Notes under the pieces: generated by a model
Databases searched by the model: none
The model's input: the letters and a program-made list of their open reading frames with translations, nothing else
What the model was told of the DNA's origin: nothing
Program-made: the position numbers and the translations under genes
In this document: piece by piece, positions 34,150 to 43,003 of the stretch
Numbering within the stretch: position 1 is the stretch's first letter
How the letters are laid out: each line of letters opens with the position of its first letter
NCBI RefSeq assembly: GCF_000473105.1
Contig: NZ_KI421498.1
Coordinates: 1,798,001 to 1,862,000 of the forward strand
Length of the DNA stretch: 64,000 nucleotides
From: Phaeobacter inhibens DSM 16374
GTDB taxonomy: Bacteria > Pseudomonadota > Alphaproteobacteria > Rhodobacterales > Rhodobacteraceae
Direction of reading: 5' to 3'

Positions 34150-34815
34150 CAACCACCTCATGGTGCGGTGGTTTGTGCGTGTTGTGACATGCCAATGACC
34201 TCTTGCTAGCCAAGACGCGGCACTGGCAAGCGATACTCCTACTTCTGGCGCCCGACACATGCATGCTCTGAGTACCGCAAGAATATCCGCGCTGAGAAAG
34301 TTTAAGCTGGGTTTGAGGAAGTTCTGAGTGCCATGTCGCCAACCGAAAATGTTCTCTCAGTGGCGATGTCGATGCTAGTGGATGCATCAGGCCAGAGCGA
34401 TCAACATACCAAACAGGCAAAGACTGCGCTGAAACGCCAAATCACTGAACTGGACAATCAGCAGGATGTCATGGTGGAGCGGTTGATCGAAACATCGAAC
34501 CCCAAAGTCATAGCGGCACTGGAAACCAAAATTGCAAAGCTGGACGAAGACAAGCTGCGTCTGGGTGACTAAGTCACGCAAAACACCAAACCAAAAGCGA
34601 GCATGGGTCAGATTTTCGAAATTTTGCGCGAATTCCTGCCAAACCCTTGGAAAATATATGATAAAGGGTCGCTAGCCTTGAAGAAAACCATTCTCAAAAC
34701 GGCATTCAAAGCGCCTTTGGCCTATGATGGCCAAAACGGTTTTCGAACTCCGCGAGTGTCTGAAGTTTTTGAGTTTTTGGGGATATTCACATCAAAATGT
34801 GAAATGGTGCGGTCG
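34150..34815 (+). pseudogene. Serine site-specific recombinase, C-terminal part with three in-frame stops
   Basis: A single frame reads through VVCACCDMPMTSC (zinc-ribbon), stop TAG at 34,207, GTGKRYSYFWRPTHACSEYR, NIRAEK, a TAA near 34,303, and then EEVLSAMSPTENVLSVAMSM. A coiled helix ends LDEDKLRLGD before a TAA at 34,570. Past that stop the frame continues with FLPNPWKIYDKGSLALKKTI and LAYDGQNGFRTPRVSEVFEF. This order (zinc-ribbon, long helix, FL-NPW, GFRTP) is that of large serine recombinases with a zinc-ribbon domain. The catalytic N-terminal half is not recognisable upstream. No indel is needed, only point stops. It marks an older mobile element next to the prophage. Confidence 0.7.
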
Positions 34816-34832
34816 AGAGGAACCATGCACCC

Positions 34833-34959
34833 GTTGCAGGCTGTTGCCATTGATCTCCTTTCGAGCAATGGTGCCAGACACTTAACGGGAAATCTGTTGC
34901 AGGCTGTCGCACGCGAAAGCCTGAAATCGCGTCTCAATTGTGGGGCTAATTGTGGGGCT
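34833..34959. repeat. Two pairs of 12-bp direct repeats upstream of the integrase gene
   Basis: GTTGCAGGCTGT occurs at 34,833-34,844 and again at 34,896-34,907. AATTGTGGGGCT is present as a perfect tandem pair at 34,936-34,947 and 34,948-34,959, ending 14 bp before the integrase ATG. Tyrosine integrases use repeated arm-type sites near their gene and a core site at the prophage edge, so these are candidates for attL elements or integrase control sites. Function is inferred. Confidence 0.45.
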
Positions 34960-34973
34960 GAGAGGGGGCCGGA

Positions 34974-36179
34974 ATGTCTAGGGCGAAAAACAAGCTGACA
35001 GCTATGCAGATCAAGAAGGCCGGTCCTGGCACCTATCAGGACGGCGGCGGGCTGTCCTTGAAGAAGACGGAAACGGCAGGAAAGTGGATCTATCGCTATT
35101 CGATTTCCGGGCGCCGCCGCGACATGGGCCTTGGAACGCTCGCCGACGTTTCGCTTTCAGAGGCCCGTCAGCAGCGGGACAAATGGCAGGCAGTGTTAGG
35201 CAGCGGCAAAGACCCGATTGCAGAGCGGGACCGCCAGCTTGCCGCAGAGCTCGCCGAACTCGATCGGCAAGATCCAACGCTGGAAGAGGTCGCGAAGACT
35301 GTCTTTGAAGCGCGAAAGGCCGGACTGCGCGGCGACGGTGAGCGCGGGCGATGGTTCTCACCGATCCAACTCTATGTTCTGCCAGAACTCGGCGACCGGC
35401 GCATTTCAGAGATCCACCAGAAAGACATTCACAAAGCCTTGTCGCAGGTCTGGCGGTCGAAGCCTCCCACCGCCGAGAAGGCGATTCAGCGTCTCGGGAT
35501 CATCTTTAAGCAGGCGCGGCTGATGGGCCTTGACGTCGACCCGTTCACCGTCGATGCAGCCAGGCACATGCTTGGAGAGGTAAGGCACAAGACGAAGTCG
35601 ATCACGGCAACGCCTTGGCAGGAGATCCCCGACCTCTACCCCAAATTAGAGGGGCTGGGATCTTCGCGGCTGGCCCTGCGGTTCCTAATCCTTACAGCGG
35701 TGCGGGGAATGGGTGTGCGCGGCGCGCGGTTCGATGAAATCGACGGCGACCTCTGGACGGTTCCGGCAGATCGCATCAAGGGCCGCGAGGGACGTGTCGA
35801 AGATTTCCGAGTTCCGTTGTCGTTTGAGGCCTTGAAGGTCGTAGAGGAAGCAAAGGCGACGCGGCGATCTGACTACCTGTTTCCCAGCTATCGAAGCGGC
35901 TGCATTACCGATGTGGCGGTCGCAAAGGTGCTGAACCAACTCGGCGAGGCGGGTAGGCCGCACGGTTTCCGCACATCGTTTCGAACGTGGGTCCAGGATA
36001 CCGAGGCCAGCAGCTATGACGTCGCAGAGACGGCCCTCGGCCACATTCTCGGCAATAAGGTCGAGCGTTCTTATGCCCGCTCCGATTTGCTGGATCAGCG
36101 CCGGATTCTCATGCAGAGGTGGGCGGACTTTGTCACAGGTGCAGAGGCTAAGGTGATCCCTTTGCGCGGGGTCCGCTAA
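34974..36179 (+). CDS. int: Tyrosine-family phage integrase (P4-type)
   Basis: This 401-residue protein has an N-terminal DUF4102-like arm-binding domain (YQDGGGLSLKKTETAGKWIY, GLGTLADVSLSEARQQ). A core-binding domain lies around residues 100-200 and a catalytic domain after that. The active-site set is visible: arginine in LTAVRGMGVRGARFDEID, HGFRTSFRTW (HxxR), the late histidine in ALGHILGNKVERSYARSD, and its tyrosine nucleophile. It carries out integration and excision of the prophage. Its TAA overlaps the stop of the convergent tail gene D, so no space separates integrase from late genes. Confidence 0.93.
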   Translation: MSRAKNKLTAMQIKKAGPGTYQDGGGLSLKKTETAGKWIYRYSISGRRRDMGLGTLADVSLSEARQQRDKWQAVLGSGKDPIAERDRQLAAELAELDRQDPTLEEVAKTVFEARKAGLRGDGERGRWFSPIQLYVLPELGDRRISEIHQKDIHKALSQVWRSKPPTAEKAIQRLGIIFKQARLMGLDVDPFTVDAARHMLGEVRHKTKSITATPWQEIPDLYPKLEGLGSSRLALRFLILTAVRGMGVRGARFDEIDGDLWTVPADRIKGREGRVEDFRVPLSFEALKVVEEAKATRRSDYLFPSYRSGCITDVAVAKVLNQLGEAGRPHGFRTSFRTWVQDTEASSYDVAETALGHILGNKVERSYARSDLLDQRRILMQRWADFVTGAEAKVIPLRGVR

Positions 36180-37183
36180 ATCAACGGCTCAGCCGTGATC
36201 GCAGTGCGATAGCCTCCGCTGTCGAGGCTGTGCTCTGCCTTAGTGATCAGCCATTCCTCGTCGACGTAGGACCGGAACCCGGCCACCGACAGCTTTGCCT
36301 CGGCCATCGCATCCGGATCGCCCGGCATGGTGACAGATAGGCCTCGCCCTGCCCTCTTGAGCCGCTGCAACTCCGACGCCGCGGCCTGCTCTGCTGCATC
36401 CTTGTTCGGGAACCGGCGCTTGAGGCGTTGCTTTGGCTCGCCCTCACCCGCGATACATTCGACCGATTTGCCTTTGCCGTGATCCTGATAGACCGCAACG
36501 ACAGAGCCCGCTTTCTCGCGGGTTGAATTTTGGTACTGCCAACGACTGATTTTCTTCGGCGTGATGCTGAGCACCGGCATAGGTGCGCCGGATGCCGTCA
36601 GGCTTTCGCCACGCTTTGCCATGATCAGTCGGCCATTCCCCGGCTTTGCGATTGCATCATGGTCCCGCGCGATCCGGGACAGGAGATTGATATCGCTCTC
36701 GTCAATCTGGTCGATATGAGACAGAGTCACCTTTGCCAGGCTCTCAGAAACCGCATACTCGAGGCCATGCTCTCCCGCGATCTTCTGCACCAGGGCGCTG
36801 ATCGTGGTCCCGCTGGGCCAGCTGCGTTTCTTCTGATCGGTCAGCGCGGTCTTGCCGCTTGAGGTTTCGCCGTTCACCGACGCAATACCGGTGATCGTCA
36901 TCTGATCTGGCGGCCCTCCGACAATTACGTTGTCCGCGATAAACAGACCCATGTATTTCAGCTGAAAGGGATATCCGAGCCAGACCCGGATCTCGGCACC
37001 GGCCTTTGGCTCAGCCAGCCGCCCGAACAAGGTGGTGTCACTCAGGGTGATCTGCACATTGTCAGACTGGACACCAGCTGCGTCGGTCAGGGAAAGGCTG
37101 ATCAGCCTGGGGGCCAAGGTGCTGCTGATGTCTTTTCCGTCCACCTCGACCCGAAAAAACGGCCTAAAATCCATCAATCCCAT
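36176..37183 (-). CDS. Phage tail protein D (P2 gpD-like, late control / baseplate hub)
   Basis: This 335-residue protein starts MGLMDFRPFFRVEVDGKDIS and contains NVQITLSDTTLFGRLAEPKAG. The later segment ISRWQYQNSTREKAGSVVAV is typical of the P2 gpD family. In P2 this protein forms the hub through which the tail tube connects to the spike. The start overlaps the X gene, and the stop overlaps that of the integrase. It is the last gene of the tail operon. Confidence 0.88.
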   Translation of the reverse strand: MGLMDFRPFFRVEVDGKDISSTLAPRLISLSLTDAAGVQSDNVQITLSDTTLFGRLAEPKAGAEIRVWLGYPFQLKYMGLFIADNVIVGGPPDQMTITGIASVNGETSSGKTALTDQKKRSWPSGTTISALVQKIAGEHGLEYAVSESLAKVTLSHIDQIDESDINLLSRIARDHDAIAKPGNGRLIMAKRGESLTASGAPMPVLSITPKKISRWQYQNSTREKAGSVVAVYQDHGKGKSVECIAGEGEPKQRLKRRFPNKDAAEQAAASELQRLKRAGRGLSVTMPGDPDAMAEAKLSVAGFRSYVDEEWLITKAEHSLDSGGYRTAITAEPLI

Positions 37184-37395
37184 AGACGGATCGCCTCCGC
37201 TTCCTTGGGGGTGTCAATTTCCGGCAGCCTGATCCGAGTACCCAGTGGCAGCACCGGCCCCAGAGCCGCAAGCCCTGGGTTGGCCTCGAGCACGATCTCA
37301 AGCGCCCCGGCTATGCGGTTGCCGTAATGGCGCCAGACGATTTCGTCTGCGGTTTCACCCTCTTTAGAACGGTAGAAGACTGCGGAGTCCGCCAT
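37174..37395 (-). CDS. Phage tail protein X (LysM-like, P2 gpX)
   Basis: A 73-residue product is chosen from the second of two adjacent ATGs, which lies five bases after AGGAG. The longer frame is a shadow of the U gene. The protein contains SKEGETADEIVWRHYGNR and LEANPGLAALGPVLPLGTRI, a LysM-like fold typical of gpX. It overlaps the D gene at its end and lies within the 3' end of the U gene. Confidence 0.85.
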   Translation of the reverse strand: MADSAVFYRSKEGETADEIVWRHYGNRIAGALEIVLEANPGLAALGPVLPLGTRIRLPEIDTPKEAEAIRLWD

Positions 37396-37777
37396 CATAT
37401 CTCCTGATGCTGATCGTAAATTCCTGTCGAAGCGGAGCGCCTTGGGTCGCAAATATGCGTTGCCCCTCGCTAACGGATTCAATCACCCAAATGCCAAGCA
37501 CCCGACCAGTGCCAGCGACAAGCGGCAGCGGAAAGCCAAGCGAGGCGGTGCGACGCATCTTGTCGACCTGCCCCAGTCCACCCCGAAAATGCGGATAGAT
37601 CACTCCCTGCAGAGTGATGGTGTCGGACCCGAACCCGGTGAACTGCAGAGCGTCCGAAGCGCCGACCCGCTCCTGTGCCGCCCAGCGGTATTCGGTCGAG
37701 CGTTGCAAGCTCTGATATGCAGCATTGTTGATGCTGAATTGATAGGTGCCGAGCTGCAGCATTGTTCCTGCCATCAT
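37364..37777 (-). CDS. Phage tail protein U (P2 gpU-like)
   Basis: This 137-residue protein contains LQLGTYQFSINNAAYQSLQR, TEYRWAAQERVG, ITLQGVIYPHFRGG and GRVLGIWVIESVSEGQ, all typical of gpU. P2 gpU caps the tail tube and helps to set tail length. Its start overlaps the stop of the tape measure gene. Confidence 0.88.
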   Translation of the reverse strand: MMAGTMLQLGTYQFSINNAAYQSLQRSTEYRWAAQERVGASDALQFTGFGSDTITLQGVIYPHFRGGLGQVDKMRRTASLGFPLPLVAGTGRVLGIWVIESVSEGQRIFATQGAPLRQEFTISIRRYDGGLRSLLPF

Positions 37778-40269
37778 GCGCCCCCGTATTGGCCATAATC
37801 ATGCGCCTGGTCGTAAAGCGCGCCAGCCTGAGCCGCTCTTCCCCTGCGCTCCAATTCTTCGGCGATCTCGTTCGCCGTCATATGTTGCGCGTTGATCTGG
37901 GCATAGATGGTTACTGGTGCAGCTGCCGCAGGGGATGGCGCGGGTTGTACTGCCGGGGCTATGCGATCTGCTGCCAGCTGAACCTGCTGTATCATGGGCG
38001 TCGACACGTTCTCCGCTTTGGACATTGCGGATCGTAGCCCGCCCCCAATCGCATCTAGCAGCGGTCCGGTGCGCTCAGACAAGCGGGCAAGCCGTTCGGT
38101 TGCATTGGCATGCGCGACATAGCCCCCTTTTGAGGTCCAGATCGTTTCGGGGCCCTGCTCTCCTACCTCGCGGAACCCACGGCCGATGCTGCCCCCTAGA
38201 TAAGATCCAGAGACCTTTTTTGGGACAGCTTTGCCTGAGCGCGGGTTTTGGGCCGCTGGGGGCTGGGTTGGTCCAGACGGATCACCACCAGCCGCGGGCT
38301 CTTGCCCCGGATCCTCACCAGTCCACAAGCTTCGGAATCCCGATCCGATATCCTGAATACCGGCAACAGCCCCAGCGCCCTTATCGCGCAGCCAAGACAG
38401 GCCATCCAGAACCGGTTGCAGCTTTCCCATGAGCCAGTCAAATTTCTCTGCCAGCCACTCGATCACCGCGCCCACTGCGGTTCTGACCTCATCCCACGCC
38501 GCAGAGATCCCCCCCGTGGATCCCAGCGCGTCGATCACTGGCTTGATTGTGCCGTTGTAGCCCTTCTGCAGAATAGACCCGATGCCGCTCACCACGGTGC
38601 CGATGGTCGCCTCAGCGCCCTCCCATGCCGTCGTGATGGCGTCCGTGACCCCAAGCTTATCCGTTACCGGCTTGATGACGTTGACCCAGGCGGCCTTAAA
38701 TACGGAACCGATCCCATCAAGCACCGTGGTCAGGTAGCCTTTGGCCGCCTCCCAAGCGGTCGACAGGCCGTCCGCTGCAGCGTCCCAATCTCCGCGCCAT
38801 ACCCCAGTGATGAACCCGCCAATGCCGGAAAAGGTCTGTTTGACGTTCCCCCAGAGCTTCCCGAACCAAGGGCCGACCTGGTCCCAGTGCTTGTAGATCA
38901 GATATGCGGATCCGGCGATGGCTCCGACAGCAAGCCCGATTGGGTTCATCATCAGCGCACGGCCCACGGTGATAATGCCGGTTTTCACCAGCGCCAGACC
39001 ACCTGACAGCACGCCCATCGCCGCGCCCGCGCCGGTGGCAAGCGGTACGAGCGCGGCGACAGACACGCCCAGCCGTGCAACCGCAAAGCCAAAACTGAGG
39101 ACGCTGCCAATTGTCCGCGCGGCAAAGAGGCCGCCAATGATCATGCCAAAGTTTTCCCAGCCGCCGACCATCGTGGCTACCTTGGAAATCACCCCGCCGA
39201 TGGTGGTGGATACCTTACCCATCCCCTCAACCACCTGCCCGATCACTGGCAACGCAGCCTCTAGCTTGCGCGCGGCGGTGTCTGCAAAATCGGCAACATC
39301 CTCGCGGTTCGATATCGCCCAGGCGCTGAAGGTCTTCATGGACCGCGTCACAACCGGCATCAGCTCCGCGCCGATGGTGTTTTTCAGGCCCTTGACCGTC
39401 AATTGTGCATCAAGTTGAGCATCGGCAAAGGCCTCTGCGTCGCGGGCGGCTTTTTCGCTCAGCACATACCCCGTCTTGCGCGCGTCTTCGCGGAGCTGTC
39501 GCAGGGCCTCAGAACCGCCGCCCAGCATGTTGATCATGCCAATCCCTGCTCGGCTGAACAGCGCCGACGCGATGGCCGCGCGCTCTGCAGGGTTCTCGAT
39601 GGTCTGCAGTTTATCCGCGATCTGACCCATGGCGCGCTCTGGCCCCATCGCAACCAGGTCTTTTGCAGACAAGCCCATTTGGTCGAGCGCCTTCTTGGCA
39701 GCGCCGGAGCCCTTTGCGGCCTCGCCAAGCCGTTTTTGCATTGCCGTCAAAGAGCTATCGAATGTGTCGGTTGAAACCCCGGAACGCTCAGCAGCGTATC
39801 TGTATTCCTGCAGTGCCTCGATGCCGATGCCCAACTTGCCCGCAGTTTTGGCGACCTGATCGCCATAAGATGCCGTCGAGCTTGCCAGCGCAAACACGCC
39901 AGCGCCGACGGCTGCGACGCCAGCACCAACGCGGCGGCCCATCCGCCCAAAGTTGCTGACCATGCGGTCGAAACTCTCACCAACCCGACGGCTGTCGCGC
40001 ATAGCGCGTTCCCAGCGTCGCTGCTTTCGGGCCAAAGCCTCCAAGGTGCGCTCTAGGTCTTCATATTCACGGTCGAGCGCTTCCACCGACCGGCCCTGTT
40101 TGACCAGATCCACGCGCTGCCGCGACAGCTCTTTCTGCCGGGCCTTTACCGACTTGATACTATCGCCAATGTTCTCGAAGCCTGACCGGATCAGGCCAAT
40201 GTTCTTTTTGAAGGATTTCTCGAGAACGCCGCCGATTGTGATGCTGGCGCTAAGGCGTTGTTTTGCCAT
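37774..40269 (-). CDS. Phage tail tape measure protein
   Basis: This 831-residue protein begins with a charged coiled coil (residues 25-100, including KSVKARQKELSRQRVDLVKQ). A tape-measure core follows, with KLGIGIEALQEYRYAAERSG and ALFSRAGIGMINMLGGG. In the middle several glycine- and valine-rich hydrophobic segments are seen (about 350-470). Repeated WxxxxGxxxxxFxA blocks follow (GKLWGNVKQTFSGIGGFITG). It sets tail length and may line the tube. The length would suit a contractile tail of moderate size. It follows the E/E' frameshift gene. Confidence 0.9.
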   Translation of the reverse strand: MAKQRLSASITIGGVLEKSFKKNIGLIRSGFENIGDSIKSVKARQKELSRQRVDLVKQGRSVEALDREYEDLERTLEALARKQRRWERAMRDSRRVGESFDRMVSNFGRMGRRVGAGVAAVGAGVFALASSTASYGDQVAKTAGKLGIGIEALQEYRYAAERSGVSTDTFDSSLTAMQKRLGEAAKGSGAAKKALDQMGLSAKDLVAMGPERAMGQIADKLQTIENPAERAAIASALFSRAGIGMINMLGGGSEALRQLREDARKTGYVLSEKAARDAEAFADAQLDAQLTVKGLKNTIGAELMPVVTRSMKTFSAWAISNREDVADFADTAARKLEAALPVIGQVVEGMGKVSTTIGGVISKVATMVGGWENFGMIIGGLFAARTIGSVLSFGFAVARLGVSVAALVPLATGAGAAMGVLSGGLALVKTGIITVGRALMMNPIGLAVGAIAGSAYLIYKHWDQVGPWFGKLWGNVKQTFSGIGGFITGVWRGDWDAAADGLSTAWEAAKGYLTTVLDGIGSVFKAAWVNVIKPVTDKLGVTDAITTAWEGAEATIGTVVSGIGSILQKGYNGTIKPVIDALGSTGGISAAWDEVRTAVGAVIEWLAEKFDWLMGKLQPVLDGLSWLRDKGAGAVAGIQDIGSGFRSLWTGEDPGQEPAAGGDPSGPTQPPAAQNPRSGKAVPKKVSGSYLGGSIGRGFREVGEQGPETIWTSKGGYVAHANATERLARLSERTGPLLDAIGGGLRSAMSKAENVSTPMIQQVQLAADRIAPAVQPAPSPAAAAPVTIYAQINAQHMTANEIAEELERRGRAAQAGALYDQAHDYGQYGGA

Positions 40270-40677
40270 TGATACCCCCCAGCCACCATTTGAACTGGCT
40301 GACGCTCATTGCGGTGATCTCGGTACGTGACCACCCGGTATGTCGGGCAAGGATCAAAACCCCTGCCCGGCAGGATTCAGGCGTCAGCCATTCAAAAAAC
40401 CCAGCGCCTCTTGCAGCCGGTCGTAGTCTTTCATCTTGGCCACTTTGATTGCGTCGGGTGGCACCTCCGCAAGGTTTGCAATCAAGATGACCTCGGCAAG
40501 GGCGTTGTCATTCTTCCCCGTTTGGCGCGCGGCGATATGATCGCCCACGCTTGGCTCGCGCAATGTCAGGGTTGTGCGCTTTTCACCGTCGACGGTCACA
40601 CCTTTCAGCAGGGAAACGGAAATGGAATCCTCTTCCCCGTTTGAGTGCAGGGTTAGGTAGTCAGGCAATTCGTCCAT
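40250..40677 (-). CDS. Phage tail assembly chaperone E plus E' by programmed -1 frameshift
   Basis: The zero frame (40,384-40,677, 97 residues) starts MDELPDYLTLHSNGEEDSIS and ends EALGFLNG at TGA. Near its end the bases read T TTT TTG in frame (40,399-40,393 on the minus strand). Slipping back one base there gives an extension starting EWLTPESCRAGVLILARHTG and ending MSVSQFKWWLGGINGKTTP at TAG 40,250. This is exactly the form of the GpE' part in P2, where gene E is extended by a -1 frameshift at T TTT TTG. The extension overlaps the tape measure start by 20 bases. Both products help to assemble the tail tube around the tape measure. Confidence 0.85.
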
Positions 40678-40686
40678 GAGAGCTCC

Positions 40687-41193
40687 TTAGATGCCCAGTG
40701 CTGCGCGGATCTGGGCGAGGCGATCCACGCCGCCGGTTCTGCGCACCATGTTGATGATGTCGATTTCAGTGATCAGCTGACCACCGATGGTTTCCTTGAA
40801 CGCCTCAAGCGTCATGTTGACGGTGAGGCTGGCAGTCTGACCGGGAGACCAGGTGCCCCGGTCAGGCTGGATGATCTTGCCGCGCATGTTGTGAATGACC
40901 GGCGTTACAGTCCCGTCCTCGCTTTCCAGCGCACCGCGGGCGGTTACAGGGATCAACACCCCCGGCGCGATGCCCCAGAGGGACAACACGTCCGCGCTGT
41001 AGTTGCGCAGCACAAAACTGGTGGTCATCTTCTCAGTGCCCATATCGATATCGATGGGGCCATCCATGCCACCGGCGCGGTATTCTTCAGCGGCGATTGA
41101 CGGGCTGGCCGGGGTGTAATCCCCGATCTCACCCGCAAAGCCGCGCCCGTCGACAAAGAGATTGAAGTTTTTCAGGATGTTCCGAATAGCCAT
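40687..41193 (-). CDS. Phage major tail tube protein (P2 FII-like)
   Basis: This 168-residue protein contains ILKNFNLFVDGRGFAGEIGD, EYRAGGMDGPIDIDMGTEKM and LTVNMTLEAFKETIGGQLIT, all typical of gpFII. It forms the inner tube of the contractile tail. It is separated from the E gene by 9 bp and touches the sheath gene with a one-base overlap. Confidence 0.92.
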   Translation of the reverse strand: MAIRNILKNFNLFVDGRGFAGEIGDYTPASPSIAAEEYRAGGMDGPIDIDMGTEKMTTSFVLRNYSADVLSLWGIAPGVLIPVTARGALESEDGTVTPVIHNMRGKIIQPDRGTWSPGQTASLTVNMTLEAFKETIGGQLITEIDIINMVRRTGGVDRLAQIRAALGI

Positions 41194-42410
41194 CAGCCCA
41201 GTGCCTCCGCGATGTATTCATTGGTGAGGTGAGAGCGGAACGTCACCCGCTCGGCAGGATAAGGCGGCGTGAAGTCGAAATTGAACCACACCTGCCCGTT
41301 CTGAATGCTGGTCGGCGTATTCAAATCCGGATCCGCCCAGCAGCTGCCGCCCAGCAACGCACCCTGGGCAATCAGCGTGGCGATGAACCCGTTCACCCCC
41401 TCGACGACGTCGTCCATGTAGGTTTTCGTGATTGCCCGGTCGACGGCCCACATATGCGCGCGCTGAATGCTCTCGTTGAGGACGTCAGCGGTGCGGCGCA
41501 CACACAGGAACTGCCATTTAGGGTCAGCTGTCGGGACCCGGTTGCCCCAGAGGCGATAGCCATCTTGGCGGATGATGGTGGCGACGTCGTTTTCGTTCAG
41601 AAGGTTGGCCCGGCTGGCCTTATCCCCGAGTTTGAAATCAACCGGCCGCGATGTGCCGATAATGCCAAAAATGCCTTGGTTTGATGGCGAAACCCAAAAC
41701 CCCCGGTCATTGTCAGTGCGTGCGATCACACCAGCCACGCGGGCCGATGCCGGTTGATCTACCGGAGTGCCGTCGCTGCCGAGCACCTTGACCCATGGGT
41801 CAACCACATAGATGCGGCCGGAAGTGCCCCAGTCGCCAGCGTAGGCCTGCGCTGCGGCGTCGGTTGTGTTGGGCCCATCCGAGATGATCACTGCGCCGAT
41901 GCGATCCGCGATCCCTTCCAATTCGGCCACAACCGGGTTCGCAAGATAGGTGCCAGGATTGCCGCTATCCTCAAGGCGTTGATGCGTCCAGCCGGGCGCA
42001 CAAAGGATACGCGGGGCATGGCCGACAACGCTCTCAGCCCCCAAGAGCGCATGCACCCCCTCAAACTGTCCCGTTGTGGCGTTCACGCCGCCAATCATGT
42101 TCGCGAGTGTTTCGGTGTCGTCGGCCCCTTCCTCGACGCGGACGGCGATCACGACTGCGCCAATCTGGTCGAAGATGCCATCGAGCGCGCCCGGCAGCGT
42201 CCCGCCACCGGTGCCGTCAGCCGTCATATCCAGCTTTGCGGCCTCAGAACGGCTACCCGCGATCAAAACGGGCTTATTGAGGGGGAAGGCGTCCGCATCA
42301 GCTGCGGGCGCAGTGCCCACAATACCGATAACGCCGGTCGAGATTGTGCGGATCGGGCGCGGGCCTGTGTCGATCTCGAGCACCTCGACGCCGTGAAGAA
42401 AACCAGACAT
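41193..42410 (-). CDS. Phage tail sheath protein (P2 FI-like)
   Basis: This 405-residue protein starts MSGFLHGVEVLEIDTGPRPI. It has VIGIVGTAPAADADAFPLNK and, near the C-terminus, RAHMWAVDRAITKTYMDDVV and LNTPTSIQNGQVWFNFDFTP, hallmarks of contractile sheath proteins. It contracts to drive the tube into the host. Length and motifs are complete. Confidence 0.93.
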   Translation of the reverse strand: MSGFLHGVEVLEIDTGPRPIRTISTGVIGIVGTAPAADADAFPLNKPVLIAGSRSEAAKLDMTADGTGGGTLPGALDGIFDQIGAVVIAVRVEEGADDTETLANMIGGVNATTGQFEGVHALLGAESVVGHAPRILCAPGWTHQRLEDSGNPGTYLANPVVAELEGIADRIGAVIISDGPNTTDAAAQAYAGDWGTSGRIYVVDPWVKVLGSDGTPVDQPASARVAGVIARTDNDRGFWVSPSNQGIFGIIGTSRPVDFKLGDKASRANLLNENDVATIIRQDGYRLWGNRVPTADPKWQFLCVRRTADVLNESIQRAHMWAVDRAITKTYMDDVVEGVNGFIATLIAQGALLGGSCWADPDLNTPTSIQNGQVWFNFDFTPPYPAERVTFRSHLTNEYIAEALG

Positions 42411-42509
42411 TAGAGCCTCGCTGATGATTGCAGTTCCCTTCGATCATGCGAGGTTGGCAACCTCATTCCCTCTGGCGCATTTTCCGAACGCACGCCCGCC
42501 CGATAAGCG

Positions 42510-42992
42510 TCAACCCTCCTGCGGCCAGGCGGCCAGCATGGCGGCCTTGTGTTCCGTGGTGGCGTAATCTGCTGCGATCAGGCCATCCAAGAAAATGCCG
42601 ACAACCGCGTGCTCTCGGCGAATGCTCTGGGGCACATCGGTTTCCCACTTCATCCACAGCAGCTTGATTGCGGGATCTTCCCGCATGGCCAGCTCGCCCG
42701 CGTCATCCATGCCGGTGATGTGCCGGAACAGGGTCATGGCTTCCAGCTTGGTCAGGGGGCGGTAGACCGGATCGCGGGGCGGCAGCGACTCAACCGTCCA
42801 GTTGCCATCCTGCCAGTCCAGCCGCTCGGTGGCCGGATCATAGGCGGGTTTTGCCGGTTCCAGCTCATATCCCGCAGCCGTCAGATCAGCCTCAGTGTAG
42901 GGGGCAGTCCGCCAGCGACCATTGGGCAGGCGCAGCTTTGCCGGTGGCAGGGCCGGGCGCGCACCATTCAGCGAATAGAGGGGCTGTGTCAT
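42510..42992 (-). CDS. Phage protein of unknown function, possible tail-fibre-associated
   Basis: This 160-residue acidic protein starts MTQPLYSLNGARPALPPAKL. It has LDWQDGNWTVESLPPRD and PLTKLEAMTLFRHITGMDDA. The YDPATERLDWQDGNW segment resembles short tail-fibre assembly proteins only weakly. It lies between the sheath gene and a putative receptor-binding protein, where fibre and fibre-chaperone genes usually sit. Confidence 0.5.
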   Translation of the reverse strand: MTQPLYSLNGARPALPPAKLRLPNGRWRTAPYTEADLTAAGYELEPAKPAYDPATERLDWQDGNWTVESLPPRDPVYRPLTKLEAMTLFRHITGMDDAGELAMREDPAIKLLWMKWETDVPQSIRREHAVVGIFLDGLIAADYATTEHKAAMLAAWPQEG

Positions 42993-43003
42993 CAGCTTGC
43001 CTT

